64,000 nucleotides of DNA. Origin: Sphingomonadales bacterium 12-68-11. Lineage in GTDB: Bacteria; Pseudomonadota; Alphaproteobacteria; Sphingomonadales; Sphingomonadaceae. The stretch lies in the NCBI GenBank assembly GCA_002279825.1, contig NCCV01000001.1, positions 124,001 through 188,000 on the forward strand, read 5' to 3'. The notes beneath the pieces are model-generated. The model was not told the origin of the DNA and did no database searches. It saw nothing but the letters and a program-made list of their open reading frames with translations. The first letter of the stretch is position 1. Each line of letters begins with the position of its first letter. Below are positions 7,879 through 14,484 of this stretch, in pieces. A program made the translations under genes and the position numbers.

Positions 7879-8358
7879 TCAGTCGATCGCGTGCTTGAGC
7901 GCGCTCATCTCGTCGTGGCCGGCCTTGACCGAGAGCCACGCCTCTTCGACCGCGGCGCGGGCGTCGGCGGGCAGATCGGTGTGACGGATCGCGGCTTCGA
8001 ACTTCTCCTTGAGATAGTCCTCGCCGCTCTCGACCGACTTGACGATCGCTTCGTCGTCGCGGCCGAGCACCGCTTCCTTGAGGTTGATCCAGCCGCGATG
8101 GACCGCGCCGGCGGTCGTGCCGTCGTCCTCGGGATCGCCGCCGAGCCGCGCCACGGCGGCCTGCAACTTGGTCACGGCGTGCTGGCGCTCCTGCGCACGG
8201 GCGTTGAACATCTCGGCGAAGCGGGTGTTCTCGGTATCGGCGGCCGCCTTCTGGTAGCCTTCGACGCTGTCGATCAGCGTGCCGATGAGGGTGTTGAGCG
8301 TCGCGGTATCGCCGCGGCCGTGGCCGGTCGCAGGCGTATCGAGAGTGTCATAAGCCAT
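7879..8358 (-). CDS. PA2169-type four-helix-bundle protein (DUF2383)
   Basis: Predicted 159-residue soluble protein, all alpha-helical, of the DUF2383 / PA2169 ferritin-like family. Typical features are TLNTLIGTLIDSVEGYQKAA near the N-terminus, F....A.ERQ..V..L in the second helix, and a GDPEDDGTTAGAVHRGW turn before the third helix. Family members are usually stress- or stationary-phase-associated and lack an assigned biochemical role. The gene is transcribed alone and ends in a strong terminator. AAGGA is 11 nt before the ATG. Confidence 0.85.
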   Translation of the reverse strand: MAYDTLDTPATGHGRGDTATLNTLIGTLIDSVEGYQKAAADTENTRFAEMFNARAQERQHAVTKLQAAVARLGGDPEDDGTTAGAVHRGWINLKEAVLGRDDEAIVKSVESGEDYLKEKFEAAIRHTDLPADARAAVEEAWLSVKAGHDEMSALKHAID

Positions 8359-8470
8359 GAGTTTTCAGTTCCTTGTGGGGGGATACCCAAACAGCGAACG
8401 GCGCCGCTGTTCGTTCCAACGCTTCGCCGCAACGGTGGGGCGGGTGGTGGCCGCGGGAAGCGAAGGGGGT

Positions 8471-8617
8471 TTCACGCAAAGACGCCAAGGCGCGAAGATG
8501 CAGCGCGCGCGGCGTAGCCGCTACCAACTCTAAACGTCGCGAATGCCCCGACTCGCGCAAGGACAAGCGCCTGGGCCGCACCCCCGACCTCTTCGCGCCT
8601 TCGCGCCTTTGCGTGAG
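8471..8617. repeat. Palindromic repeat, family C (copy 2)
   Basis: Left arm 8471-8500 (TTCACGCAAAGACGCCAAGG...) and right arm 8591-8617 (...CGCGCCTTTGCGTGAG) are near reverse complements; copy 1 is at 7642-7789. The whole gene-free stretch 8359-8720 consists of this element plus flanks. I see no other gene or RNA in it; a promoter for the antitoxin gene should lie near its right end. Confidence 0.75.
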
Positions 8618-8720
8618 GCAAGCTTGCTTCTTTGCGGCCTCGCGGGATCACATCCGATATGAAGGCAACGCACCCACCATAGGTGGACGCCGTTTCGGCC
8701 CTCGCGTATTATGCTTCACG

Positions 8721-8897
8721 ATGACCCGGGAACGATCCCTGTTCGACCGGAGCGATGCGACCGCCGAAGCCGAGGGCGACGCGCGGGCCGAAGCGGATGT
8801 CGCGGAAGGCCGGCTGATCGGCCACGGCGCGGTACGCCGCTGGCTGGCCTCTTGGGGCACCGGCACCCGCCCGCCCCGGCCGCGCATCGGCGACTGA
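8721..8897 (+). CDS. ParD/CopG-like antitoxin (58 aa)
   Basis: Predicted 58-residue protein resembling the toxin-wrapping C-terminal half of antitoxins paired with ParE/RelE toxins in alphaproteobacteria: EADVAEGRLIGHGAVRRWLASWGT corresponds to the recurring A..D...G....H..V..WL.SWG pattern. A DNA-binding domain is not obvious, so repression by this protein alone is uncertain. It ends 10 bp before a ParE-family frame, the usual antitoxin-first order. The start is ATG at 8721. Because the partner toxin is frameshifted, this may be an orphan antitoxin. Confidence 0.65.
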   Translation: MTRERSLFDRSDATAEAEGDARAEADVAEGRLIGHGAVRRWLASWGTGTRPPRPRIGD

Positions 8898-8907
8898 GCG
8901 CGCGTAC

Positions 8908-9182
8908 TTGCGGCCGATCGTCTGGACCGACGAGGCTGTGGCGCATCTTGAGGCCATTGTGGAGTATGTCGAGGCGTTCAACCCGGCGGCTGCCCGGCGC
9001 CTGGGCCAACCACTGATCGAAGTCGCCGACAGCCTGGCCGAATCTTCCGAGCGAGGCCGCGATGCAGGCGATGGCCGGCGCGAGCTGATGACCGTGTGGC
9101 CTTACATCTGCGCTACCGCGTCGAGCCGGATCGCTTGGTGATCTTGCGCATCCGCCATGGGGCGCGGGATGAAGAGGACTAG
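8908..9182 (+). pseudogene. ParE/RelE-family toxin, frameshifted
   Basis: The frame from TTG 8908 encodes a ParE-type toxin: IVWTDEAVAHLEAIVEYV, FNPAAARRLGQPLIEVADSL, GRDAGDGRRELMTVWPYI. It then leaves the family pattern and stops at 9139-9141. From 9108 the neighbouring frame encodes the missing C-terminus, LRYRVEPDRLVILRIRHGAR, to TAG at 9180-9182. One base (probably a C between 9108 and 9109) appears to have been lost. The truncated product lacks the last beta strands that carry most toxin-active residues in the RelE/ParE fold and is probably inactive. A base-call error is the alternative. Confidence 0.75.
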
Positions 9183-9193
9183 GGGGAACGACT

Positions 9194-9619
9194 ATGGACA
9201 AACCGGACCCAATCCCGCCGCCTCCGGCCAAATCGGGGTTCCAGCTCAACGGTCCGACCGTGATCGGCGCGCTCTACCTGGCGACTTACTTCACGGTGTT
9301 CTCGGCGCTGGTCGGGGTGGTGCTCGCTTACGTCTGGCGGCGGCGGGATGACCAGGAATGGACGGCGAGCCATTACACGTACCAGATCCGAACGTTCTGG
9401 ATCGGGCTCGGCGCAGCGGTGGTCGGCTTAGTGCTGGCCGTCACGCTGGGGCTTTCGCTGGAAAACCGGGGATCGGGCGGCGTGGGGATTGCCGCGCTGG
9501 CGGCGCTCGCGCTGCTGGTGATCGTCGGCGCGGTGCTGCTGATCGCGCGCTGCGCCCTGTCGCTGGTCAATGCCCAGCAGCAAGTGCCGATGCCCAATCC
9601 ACGCAGTTGGACAATCTGA
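9194..9619 (+). CDS. DUF4870-like membrane protein
   Basis: Predicted 141-residue inner-membrane protein. A Pro-rich cytoplasmic N-terminus is followed by three to four hydrophobic helices (about 25-48, 68-90, 97-123). The pattern YLATYFTVFSALVGVVLAYVWR, a basic/acidic loop, and a third helix ending in ARCALSLVNA matches small DUF4870-type proteins common in sphingomonads. Function is unknown. A GGGGGAACG ribosome site precedes the ATG. It is the last high-GC gene before the A+T-rich TIR operon. Confidence 0.7.
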   Translation: MDKPDPIPPPPAKSGFQLNGPTVIGALYLATYFTVFSALVGVVLAYVWRRRDDQEWTASHYTYQIRTFWIGLGAAVVGLVLAVTLGLSLENRGSGGVGIAALAALALLVIVGAVLLIARCALSLVNAQQQVPMPNPRSWTI

Positions 9620-9795
9620 GGGCGATTGCGAACAAGCGGGGCTCGGCAGGCGCGCGGCCGACGGGGGCTCTGCGCGCCTTCGGTTCAGGGCGCGCTCCCC
9701 CATCGGCTCAGCGGGCGGCAATCTCCGGCATGTTCGCTCCAGGCGTGAAATGCCGGGCGGCGGGTGAGGTCAGGGTGGATGGGGAGTCAATCCCG

Positions 9796-10347
9796 CTAAA
9801 GAGGACGGAACACTGCAGTAACAGCTTCTCGCAATGCGTAATGCTGATCGGGATAGTTAATGAAGATAGAGGATCCAACTCGATCTAAATATGGATATAA
9901 TCCCAAATATTCTTGGCCGATAAATTTAGAGGCATCATCATCGACAATTGGAAGAAGGAATACGTTTCCTCCTTTATGGCCATCAAAATACCCTAACTCC
10001 CAAGGACACCAACGAGAAGTAGTAGAGCTAACCGTATGCGCGTAAACAAGCATTTTCGACGCCTGCATTCTTGTCCGCAATATGTCTGCGGTTCTTGCGG
10101 TAACAGCGGAGCGATCTAACTGAGGATCATCAATCCAATCGACATAGACCGTCAGGCCGATCGTCTCTAGCGCACGCTTAACTCCCAGTATGTACTCTGA
10201 GTCCATTTTAGAGTGACACAGAAACACATTATAACTCGTACGAATTGTAGTCCTGCTCTCTCGCAAGATAGATGCGGTCGTTGCGCTTTTTGCCAGTGTC
10301 TCATAACTGGCTAGCTCATTTAGACGGGATTTGGTGAACAGCGTCAT
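9796..10347 (-). CDS. TIR-domain protein (third gene of TIR operon)
   Basis: Predicted 183-residue protein. After a ~38-residue helical leader comes a TIR-like fold: strand A YNVFLCHS (39-46), the following helix with LGVKRALETIGLTVYVDW, and WxxxE at Trp113-Glu117 (RWCPWELGY). In enzymatic TIR domains this glutamate is the NADase/cyclase catalytic residue. A conserved tail NVFLLPIV follows. The WELGYFDG style is typical of bacterial conflict-associated TIR proteins. Its ATG overlaps the stop of the preceding ThsB-like gene (ATGA), so the two are translationally coupled. Codon use is A+T-rich compared with the rest of the window. Whether it signals or degrades NAD cannot be told. Confidence 0.75.
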   Translation of the reverse strand: MTLFTKSRLNELASYETLAKSATTASILRESRTTIRTSYNVFLCHSKMDSEYILGVKRALETIGLTVYVDWIDDPQLDRSAVTARTADILRTRMQASKMLVYAHTVSSTTSRWCPWELGYFDGHKGGNVFLLPIVDDDASKFIGQEYLGLYPYLDRVGSSIFINYPDQHYALREAVTAVFRPL

Positions 10348-10814
10348 CTGCCTGCCCGAACAGCCGCTTGTTCAATCCATCCGCCGAGGTTAGCGCGGCC
10401 ATTATCTGCAGCCCAGTTGTAAACCGGATAAGAGCCATAAGACTTGGCTTCGAATGGAGTGCCGGCAGTGGGCGACGACTTCCATTCAACTGTTCGATCG
10501 ATGTTGGTCATACCTGCCAGCGATACTCCAAGCAGTCCGGCGCGACGCTCGAGAGTTTTTGACACTTCGTATTGAACCCATGGTCTCTGCAGTGTCTCGG
10601 CGCCGATCAATACGATCGTAACCGAAGTGCCATTCATTTGAGAATCTATCCAATTCTTGATTGCTGCGGGACCTCGACGCTGTATTTGCTCCCAAGCAGC
10701 CTTATCTAGATATGGCTGACCTTCAAAGTTTGAATTGCCAATCCAGCTATTCCGAACTTGACTAACTTTGAAGCTATCCCTTTGGAAATGAAAGCTGAAA
10801 AACACTCTCCGCAT
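10344..10814 (-). CDS. ThsB-like TIR protein (DUF1863 / MTH538 family)
   Basis: Predicted 156-residue protein of the MTH538 TIR-like family (DUF1863), the family that includes ThsB of the Thoeris anti-phage system. Diagnostic features are RRVFFSFHFQRD at the N-terminus, VRNSW (20-24), GPAAIKNWIDSQMNGTSVTIVLIG (48-71) and WxxxE at Trp79-Glu83 (RPWVQYE). ThsB proteins make an NAD-derived signal after phage infection that activates the ThsA effector. No ThsA (SIR2-SLOG or TM-Macro) is adjacent; a small membrane protein precedes it instead. ATG 10814 is preferred over TTG 10820 because GGAGA lies 6 nt upstream. It starts 2 bp after the upstream stop. Confidence 0.85.
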   Translation of the reverse strand: MRRVFFSFHFQRDSFKVSQVRNSWIGNSNFEGQPYLDKAAWEQIQRRGPAAIKNWIDSQMNGTSVTIVLIGAETLQRPWVQYEVSKTLERRAGLLGVSLAGMTNIDRTVEWKSSPTAGTPFEAKSYGSYPVYNWAADNGRANLGGWIEQAAVRAGR

Positions 10815-10816
10815 TT

Positions 10817-11254
10817 TCAATCTCCAACAGCATCTACTACATCAGGCATCAAATAGCTGATAGAAATCATAACCGCTATTATCGCTAGGTAAAACCCACC
10901 TACTGACCAGCTCAGGAAGCACTTCCAGTACGACGATCCGCTAGACAGGATGTGAAAATCTGGTTGTACATCTATTTGAGTAACCCTTATGGAATCGTAA
11001 TGATTTCTGAATCCACGCTCTAGAGATAGATAGGCCGCATCGAGAAGGGCGAAACCGATGATTATCGGTATCGTATAGATAAGAATTTGCTCTTTGGAAA
11101 CGGCCGCTGCCAATCCAATGATGGCGGCAACCAAGGTCATACAATAACCTTTCAGGCTTGCGCCATTCGTCCCCATCCGTGTGATCGCGTTTTGAGTGAG
11201 TTCGAGATGCTTCATCCGCATCTCAGGCCATTTGTCGCGGAAGTCGTCCGTCAT
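10817..11254 (-). CDS. Small multi-span membrane protein, putative effector of TIR operon
   Basis: Predicted 145-residue inner-membrane protein and first gene of the TIR operon. A soluble amphipathic N-terminus (KHLELTQNAITRM) precedes hydrophobic helices at about 36-53, 57-77 and 115-136. A motif LDAAYLSLERGFRNHYD follows helix 2 and an amphipathic loop lies before helix 3. The layout recalls small SLATT-like and other TM proteins that sit beside TIR or nucleotide-signalling genes and act as membrane-disrupting effectors, but I cannot assign it to a named family. The upstream in-frame extension is doubtful; ATG 11254 is preferred. It lies 2 bp from the ThsB-like gene. Confidence 0.65.
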   Translation of the reverse strand: MTDDFRDKWPEMRMKHLELTQNAITRMGTNGASLKGYCMTLVAAIIGLAAAVSKEQILIYTIPIIIGFALLDAAYLSLERGFRNHYDSIRVTQIDVQPDFHILSSGSSYWKCFLSWSVGGFYLAIIAVMISISYLMPDVVDAVGD

Positions 11255-11342
11255 GATACTCGCCCCCCGCACGTGACACACCAGCAACCTGTGAGAACAA
11301 ACTGGAATCTCACAGAGGCGCTAGCGTATTCGGCTCGAATTG

Positions 11343-11567
11343 TTAAGCTCTAGTCTTGGATCGAAAACTATAGAGGTATCCCCATTCAATCCCATGCTTT
11401 CGATTTGCATTGGGAGGGAATGCGCCCCCAATAAGTCCTGCACGAACAAGATCATGAGCGGCGGCGATGCAATCGTCGTCCTCGATTCCCCAAACGACAA
11501 TCGGTCCGTCGATCTCGCCGGCCTCAGCTACCCTTGCGAAGATAGTCCGATGAACGCCCTTCAGCAT
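11343..11567 (-). CDS. Unknown 74-residue protein
   Basis: A 74-codon frame with a strong Shine-Dalgarno (GAGGAGG, about 5 nt before the ATG at 11567), which argues for a real gene. The product is soluble and mixed alpha/beta in appearance (EIDGPIVVWGIEDDDCIAAAHDLV, then GIEWGYLYSF). I recognise no family. It lies between nrdB and the membrane gene of the TIR operon on the same strand, about 90 bp upstream of the latter, and may belong to the same accessory region. Confidence 0.55.
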   Translation of the reverse strand: MLKGVHRTIFARVAEAGEIDGPIVVWGIEDDDCIAAAHDLVRAGLIGGAFPPNANRKHGIEWGYLYSFRSKTRA

Positions 11568-11633
11568 ACTGCCTCCTCAAACCCTGGAGGAACAATATCG
11601 AAAAGAACAAATACAGTCTATAAGCAGACCTAA

Positions 11634-11655
11634 GGCGGAACGGCGCTACTCCGCC
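11634..11655 (-). terminator. Weak hairpin at the 3' end of nrdB
   Basis: GGCGGA (11634-11639) pairs with TCCGCC (11650-11655) across the nrdB stop codon; on the minus strand the hairpin is followed only by CTTAGGT, without a real T-run. It may be a weak terminator. Confidence 0.25.
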
Positions 11656-12716
11656 GCCTGCGCCCCGCCGGTACCATCCCCGAACAACCCCGGCTCGCCG
11701 CCCGGCTCGCCCGGCCCCGCCGCGTCGTTCGCGCCCTTGGCTTTCTGGCGCGCGTCGAAGCTCGACCACACGGTGTTCCAGTCGCCCTTGGTGGCGGCCT
11801 TCGAGTATTCGGTGGCGCGGGTTTCGAAGAAGTTGGCGTGCTCCACGCCGTTGAGCAGCGGGGCGAGCCAGGGGAGCGGGTGATCCTCCACCATGTAGAT
11901 CGCCGGCAGGCCGAGCTGGCCGAGCCGCCAGTCGGCGATGTAGCGGATGTAGCGCTTGATGTCCTTGGGGGTCATGCCCGAGACCGGGCCCATCTCGAAC
12001 GCCAGGTCGATGAAGGCGTCTTCCAGCCGCACCGTCTTCTGGCAGCAGTCGATGATGTCTTCCTTGACCGCCTTGGTCAGGCAGCCGCGTTCCTGCACGA
12101 AGGCGTGGAACAGGCGGGTGATGCCTTCGCAGTGCAGGCTCTCGTCGCGCACGGACCATGAGACGATCTGGCCCATGCCCTTCATCTTGTTGAAGCGCGG
12201 GAAGTTCATCAGCATGGCGAAGCTGGCGAACAGCTGGAGCCCTTCGGTGAAGCCCCCGAACATCGCCAGCGTGCGGGCGATATCCTCGTCATTGTCGACG
12301 CCGAACTGCGCGAGGTAATCGTGCTTGTCGCGCATCTCCTGGTATTCGAGGAACATGCCGTATTCGCTTTCCGGCATGCCGATCGTGTCGAGCAGGTGCG
12401 AATAGGCGGCGATGTGGACCGTCTCCATGTTGGAGAAGGCGGCCAGCATCATCTTGATCTCGGTCGGCTTGAACACGCGGCCGTATTTATCGTGGTAGCA
12501 ATCCTGCACCTCGATGTCGGCCTGAGTGAAGAAGCGGAAGATCTGCGTGAGCAGGTTGCGCTCGGTCTCGGTGATCTTCTGCGCCCAGTCCCGGCAATCT
12601 TCGCCCAGGGGCACTTCCTCGGGCATCCAGTGGATCTGCTGCTGGCGCTTCCAGAACTCGTAAGCCCACGGATATTCGAAGGGCTTGTAGGTCTTGCGGG
12701 CTTGCAGCAGCGACAT
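11646..12716 (-). CDS. nrdB: Ribonucleoside-diphosphate reductase subunit beta, class Ia
   Basis: Predicted 356-residue radical-generating subunit of class I ribonucleotide reductase, which supplies dNTPs. The di-iron and radical residues line up with the E. coli spacing: Asp67 (TQADIEVQD), Glu98 and His101 (NMETVHIAAY) and radical Tyr105, with a downstream E..H pair near the second half (ESLHCEGITRLFH). The C-terminal tail is Gly/Ala/Glu-rich as in other family members and should dock on NrdA. The start at 12716 has GGAG 7 nt upstream. The partner nrdA lies 1.8 kb upstream on the same strand, separated by small genes, and is damaged. Confidence 0.93.
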   Translation of the reverse strand: MSLLQARKTYKPFEYPWAYEFWKRQQQIHWMPEEVPLGEDCRDWAQKITETERNLLTQIFRFFTQADIEVQDCYHDKYGRVFKPTEIKMMLAAFSNMETVHIAAYSHLLDTIGMPESEYGMFLEYQEMRDKHDYLAQFGVDNDEDIARTLAMFGGFTEGLQLFASFAMLMNFPRFNKMKGMGQIVSWSVRDESLHCEGITRLFHAFVQERGCLTKAVKEDIIDCCQKTVRLEDAFIDLAFEMGPVSGMTPKDIKRYIRYIADWRLGQLGLPAIYMVEDHPLPWLAPLLNGVEHANFFETRATEYSKAATKGDWNTVWSSFDARQKAKGANDAAGPGEPGGEPGLFGDGTGGAQAAE

Positions 12717-12880
12717 CTTGTGGCTCCACCGGAATCTTGGGGATGAATCTGGAAGCTTCCAACATAGGGAATCATGAGGCCGAAACGAAGGCAAGCGGAG
12801 ATGATTCGGCGGGGATAAGCCGGGGATGGGAACGCCTTGCCCCGCCCGCTCGTTTTCAGCGGCGAGGAGAGCCCCGTTTC

Positions 12881-13165
12881 ATGCTTTACGTGATGCCCCA
12901 GCCGCAACAGCGCGGCGCCCAGCTTCCGCCGGCACCCCCCGAAGCCGCCAACGACCGCGGTGTGCAGCGCCACGATCACGCGGCCGAGCAAGTCGGCGGG
13001 CCCGGCGCGGTGCGTCAGCCGGTCTTTCCGGCGGGGCGGATGGAGGACGAGCGCAAGCCCGAGGGCGCGGCGCCGGTCCGCCAGCACAACAATGCCCAGG
13101 AAGCGACCGGCGGCGCATTGCCCGATCCGAAGCGGGCCGAGGCGTTCGATCAGGACGAGGGCTAG
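12881..13165 (+). CDS. Hypothetical 94-residue hydrophilic protein
   Basis: A 94-codon frame from ATG 12881 with AGGAGA 10 nt upstream. The product is Pro/Gln/Ala-rich, hydrophilic and probably disordered (MPQPQQRGAQLPPAPPEA, RPEDERKPEG-like charged middle, acidic end AFDQDEG). No domain is recognisable. It is divergent from nrdB, and the intervening 164 bp must contain both promoters. The coding status is uncertain because long open frames arise easily in this GC-rich DNA. Confidence 0.45.
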   Translation: MLYVMPQPQQRGAQLPPAPPEAANDRGVQRHDHAAEQVGGPGAVRQPVFPAGRMEDERKPEGAAPVRQHNNAQEATGGALPDPKRAEAFDQDEG

Positions 13166-13195
13166 GCTCCGGGGGAACGGCCTAGCACGCCGCCC

Positions 13196-13495
13196 CTAGC
13201 GTCGGCGCGGCGGATTGAGCCGGCGCGAAATCTCCAGCCCGATCAGCAGCGGGGTCGACCAAAGCCAGGTCAGCAGCGCCGATTCGATCCAGCCGCGATT
13301 GTCGGGCAGGTGGATCGAGCAGCTCACAAACTTGGCCACGGTGGTCGGCTGGCAGGCCGAGGGCCAGACCGCGTTAGCAAGCAGAAACGCACCCAGCACC
13401 AACCAGCAGATCTGTGCCAGGTAGAGCGCGAAGAAGCGGCTGATCGCCACCGGAGCGACGCCGTACTGATGCGGGATGTTGGCCGGTGCGCGCAT
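13196..13495 (-). CDS. Small membrane protein, unknown
   Basis: Predicted 99-residue protein with two hydrophobic helices (about 19-45 and 72-88) and a loop with two cysteines (SACQP, SCSIHL). The tail is basic (RRLNPPRRR). AGGAACAGG precedes the ATG at 13495. No family is recognised. It is one of five short genes between nrdB and nrdA. Confidence 0.5.
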   Translation of the reverse strand: MRAPANIPHQYGVAPVAISRFFALYLAQICWLVLGAFLLANAVWPSACQPTTVAKFVSCSIHLPDNRGWIESALLTWLWSTPLLIGLEISRRLNPPRRR

Positions 13496-13540
13496 GCCCT
13501 GTTCCTACGCCCGAGCGGTTAAGGAATGCTTGCCGGCGCG

Positions 13541-13564
13541 GCGCTTGTCTTTGAAAACAAGCGC
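13541..13564 (-). terminator. Hairpin after the small lipoprotein gene
   Basis: GCGCTTGT (13541-13548) and ACAAGCGC (13557-13564) are perfect 8-bp arms around an 8-nt loop, directly after the stop of the small lipoprotein gene on the minus strand. There is no clear T-run, so termination strength is doubtful. Confidence 0.35.
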
Positions 13565-13762
13565 CTAGTCGCGGCGCTTCTTCGAGCCGAACCACGACCC
13601 GCCGCCGAGCACGGTGATCCCCAGGAAGAACCCGTGCCACAGCCCGTAGAGAAAGTTCGGCGTGCCCTCCGCCTGCTGCACGACATCGGGCACCTGCCGC
13701 GCGCAGGCGGCGAGCAGCACCAGCAGTCCCACGGTGGCGGCGAAGCGGACGGTGCGAGTCAT
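13565..13762 (-). CDS. Small lipoprotein (65 aa)
   Basis: Predicted 65-residue lipoprotein. The N-terminus has a basic start, a hydrophobic stretch and the lipobox LLAAC with Cys20. A second hydrophobic, glycine-rich segment (FLYGLWHGFFLGITVLGGG) precedes a basic C-terminus KKRRD. This arrangement of short lipoprotein plus aromatic helix is frequent in sphingomonads but has no assigned function. AGGTC precedes the ATG. Confidence 0.6.
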   Translation of the reverse strand: MTRTVRFAATVGLLVLLAACARQVPDVVQQAEGTPNFLYGLWHGFFLGITVLGGGSWFGSKKRRD

Positions 13763-13842
13763 CGGCGGACCTTTCTTGCGCGGCCTGCATCCAAAGCGCC
13801 GATCGCGCGTTGAGCAGGCACACCCTCAGCAGGAGACCAGCC

Positions 13843-14115
13843 ATGACAGATACCAGCGCGATCCGCGAGCACATGGAAGTGATCGGCGCCGACGGCGTGC
13901 ATCTGGGCACCGTCGACAAAGTCGACGGCCACCGCATCAAGCTGACCAAGGCCGACAGCGGCGTGGAACTCGACGGCGCCGAGGGCGGCGCGCACAGCGG
14001 CCACCACCACTACATCTCGCTCGGCCTGGTGGCCGGCGTCGAAGGCGACAAGGTCCGCCTCAGTGCAAGCGGCGCGAATGCGGTGCTGTTCGAAGAGGAA
14101 GAGGACGCTGGCTGA
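13843..14115 (+). CDS. DUF2171 family protein
   Basis: Predicted 90-residue soluble protein matching the DUF2171 (PRC-barrel-like) family: IREHMEVIGADGVHLGTVDKVDGHRIKL, then an acidic segment with GGAHSGHHHYISLGLVAGVEGDKVRLS. The His cluster before the last strands is typical. Proteins of this family occur in stress-induced, DUF2383-like contexts, but no biochemical role is established. The start at 13843 has AGGAGA 7 nt upstream; a longer upstream reading is less likely. Confidence 0.8.
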   Translation: MTDTSAIREHMEVIGADGVHLGTVDKVDGHRIKLTKADSGVELDGAEGGAHSGHHHYISLGLVAGVEGDKVRLSASGANAVLFEEEEDAG

Positions 14116-14138
14116 GGCTAGCTCGCTGCTTGTCGCCG

Positions 14139-14477
14139 CTAGAGCCTGGCATCCCAGAATGACCGTAAGAAATGCCAAGCGACGGCGGCGACGAGCGTCA
14201 TCAGCATGAGGGCGGCCGCCCAAAGTGCAACGAACAATATGAACTCACGTTGCCCACCTTCCAGAAGGCCAGGGCTGCAGTAGAGCATGTCAAAGAACGG
14301 CGTCCCCCGCCGCCTGTACAAGTCGGGGATGCAGCTTTCCGACCATGTCACATGGTACGGGAGCAGGAATGCAATAGGCAGCGACAGCGCACCCGCAGCC
14401 CAAAGCGAAACGCAGCCGATCGCTTTACGGTCGCTTAGCGGTTTCGACTCCCCGCCCGTTTCGGGATCGCCCCCCAC
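14139..14477 (-). CDS. Hypothetical small membrane protein
   Basis: Predicted 112-residue protein with two hydrophobic segments (about 19-40 and 79-103) separated by a region containing three cysteines and an aromatic/basic patch (CIPDLYRRRGTPFFDMLYC). The start is GTG at 14477 with GAGG nearby, only 7 bp downstream of the nrdA stop, so it could be expressed from the nrdA transcript. No family is recognised. Confidence 0.45.
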   Translation of the reverse strand: MGGDPETGGESKPLSDRKAIGCVSLWAAGALSLPIAFLLPYHVTWSESCIPDLYRRRGTPFFDMLYCSPGLLEGGQREFILFVALWAAALMLMTLVAAVAWHFLRSFWDARL

Positions 14478-14484
14478 GCTCGCC

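Noticed and set aside
9358..9888. Plus-strand 176-codon frame overlapping the DUF4870-like gene and running into the TIR gene
   Set aside because: Crosses two supported genes; composition alone explains it. I see no gene in the gap 9620-9795.
12750..12761. Perfect palindrome TGGAAGCTTCCA upstream of nrdB
   Set aside because: Short, contains a HindIII-like site, and does not match the NrdR pattern; no evidence of function.
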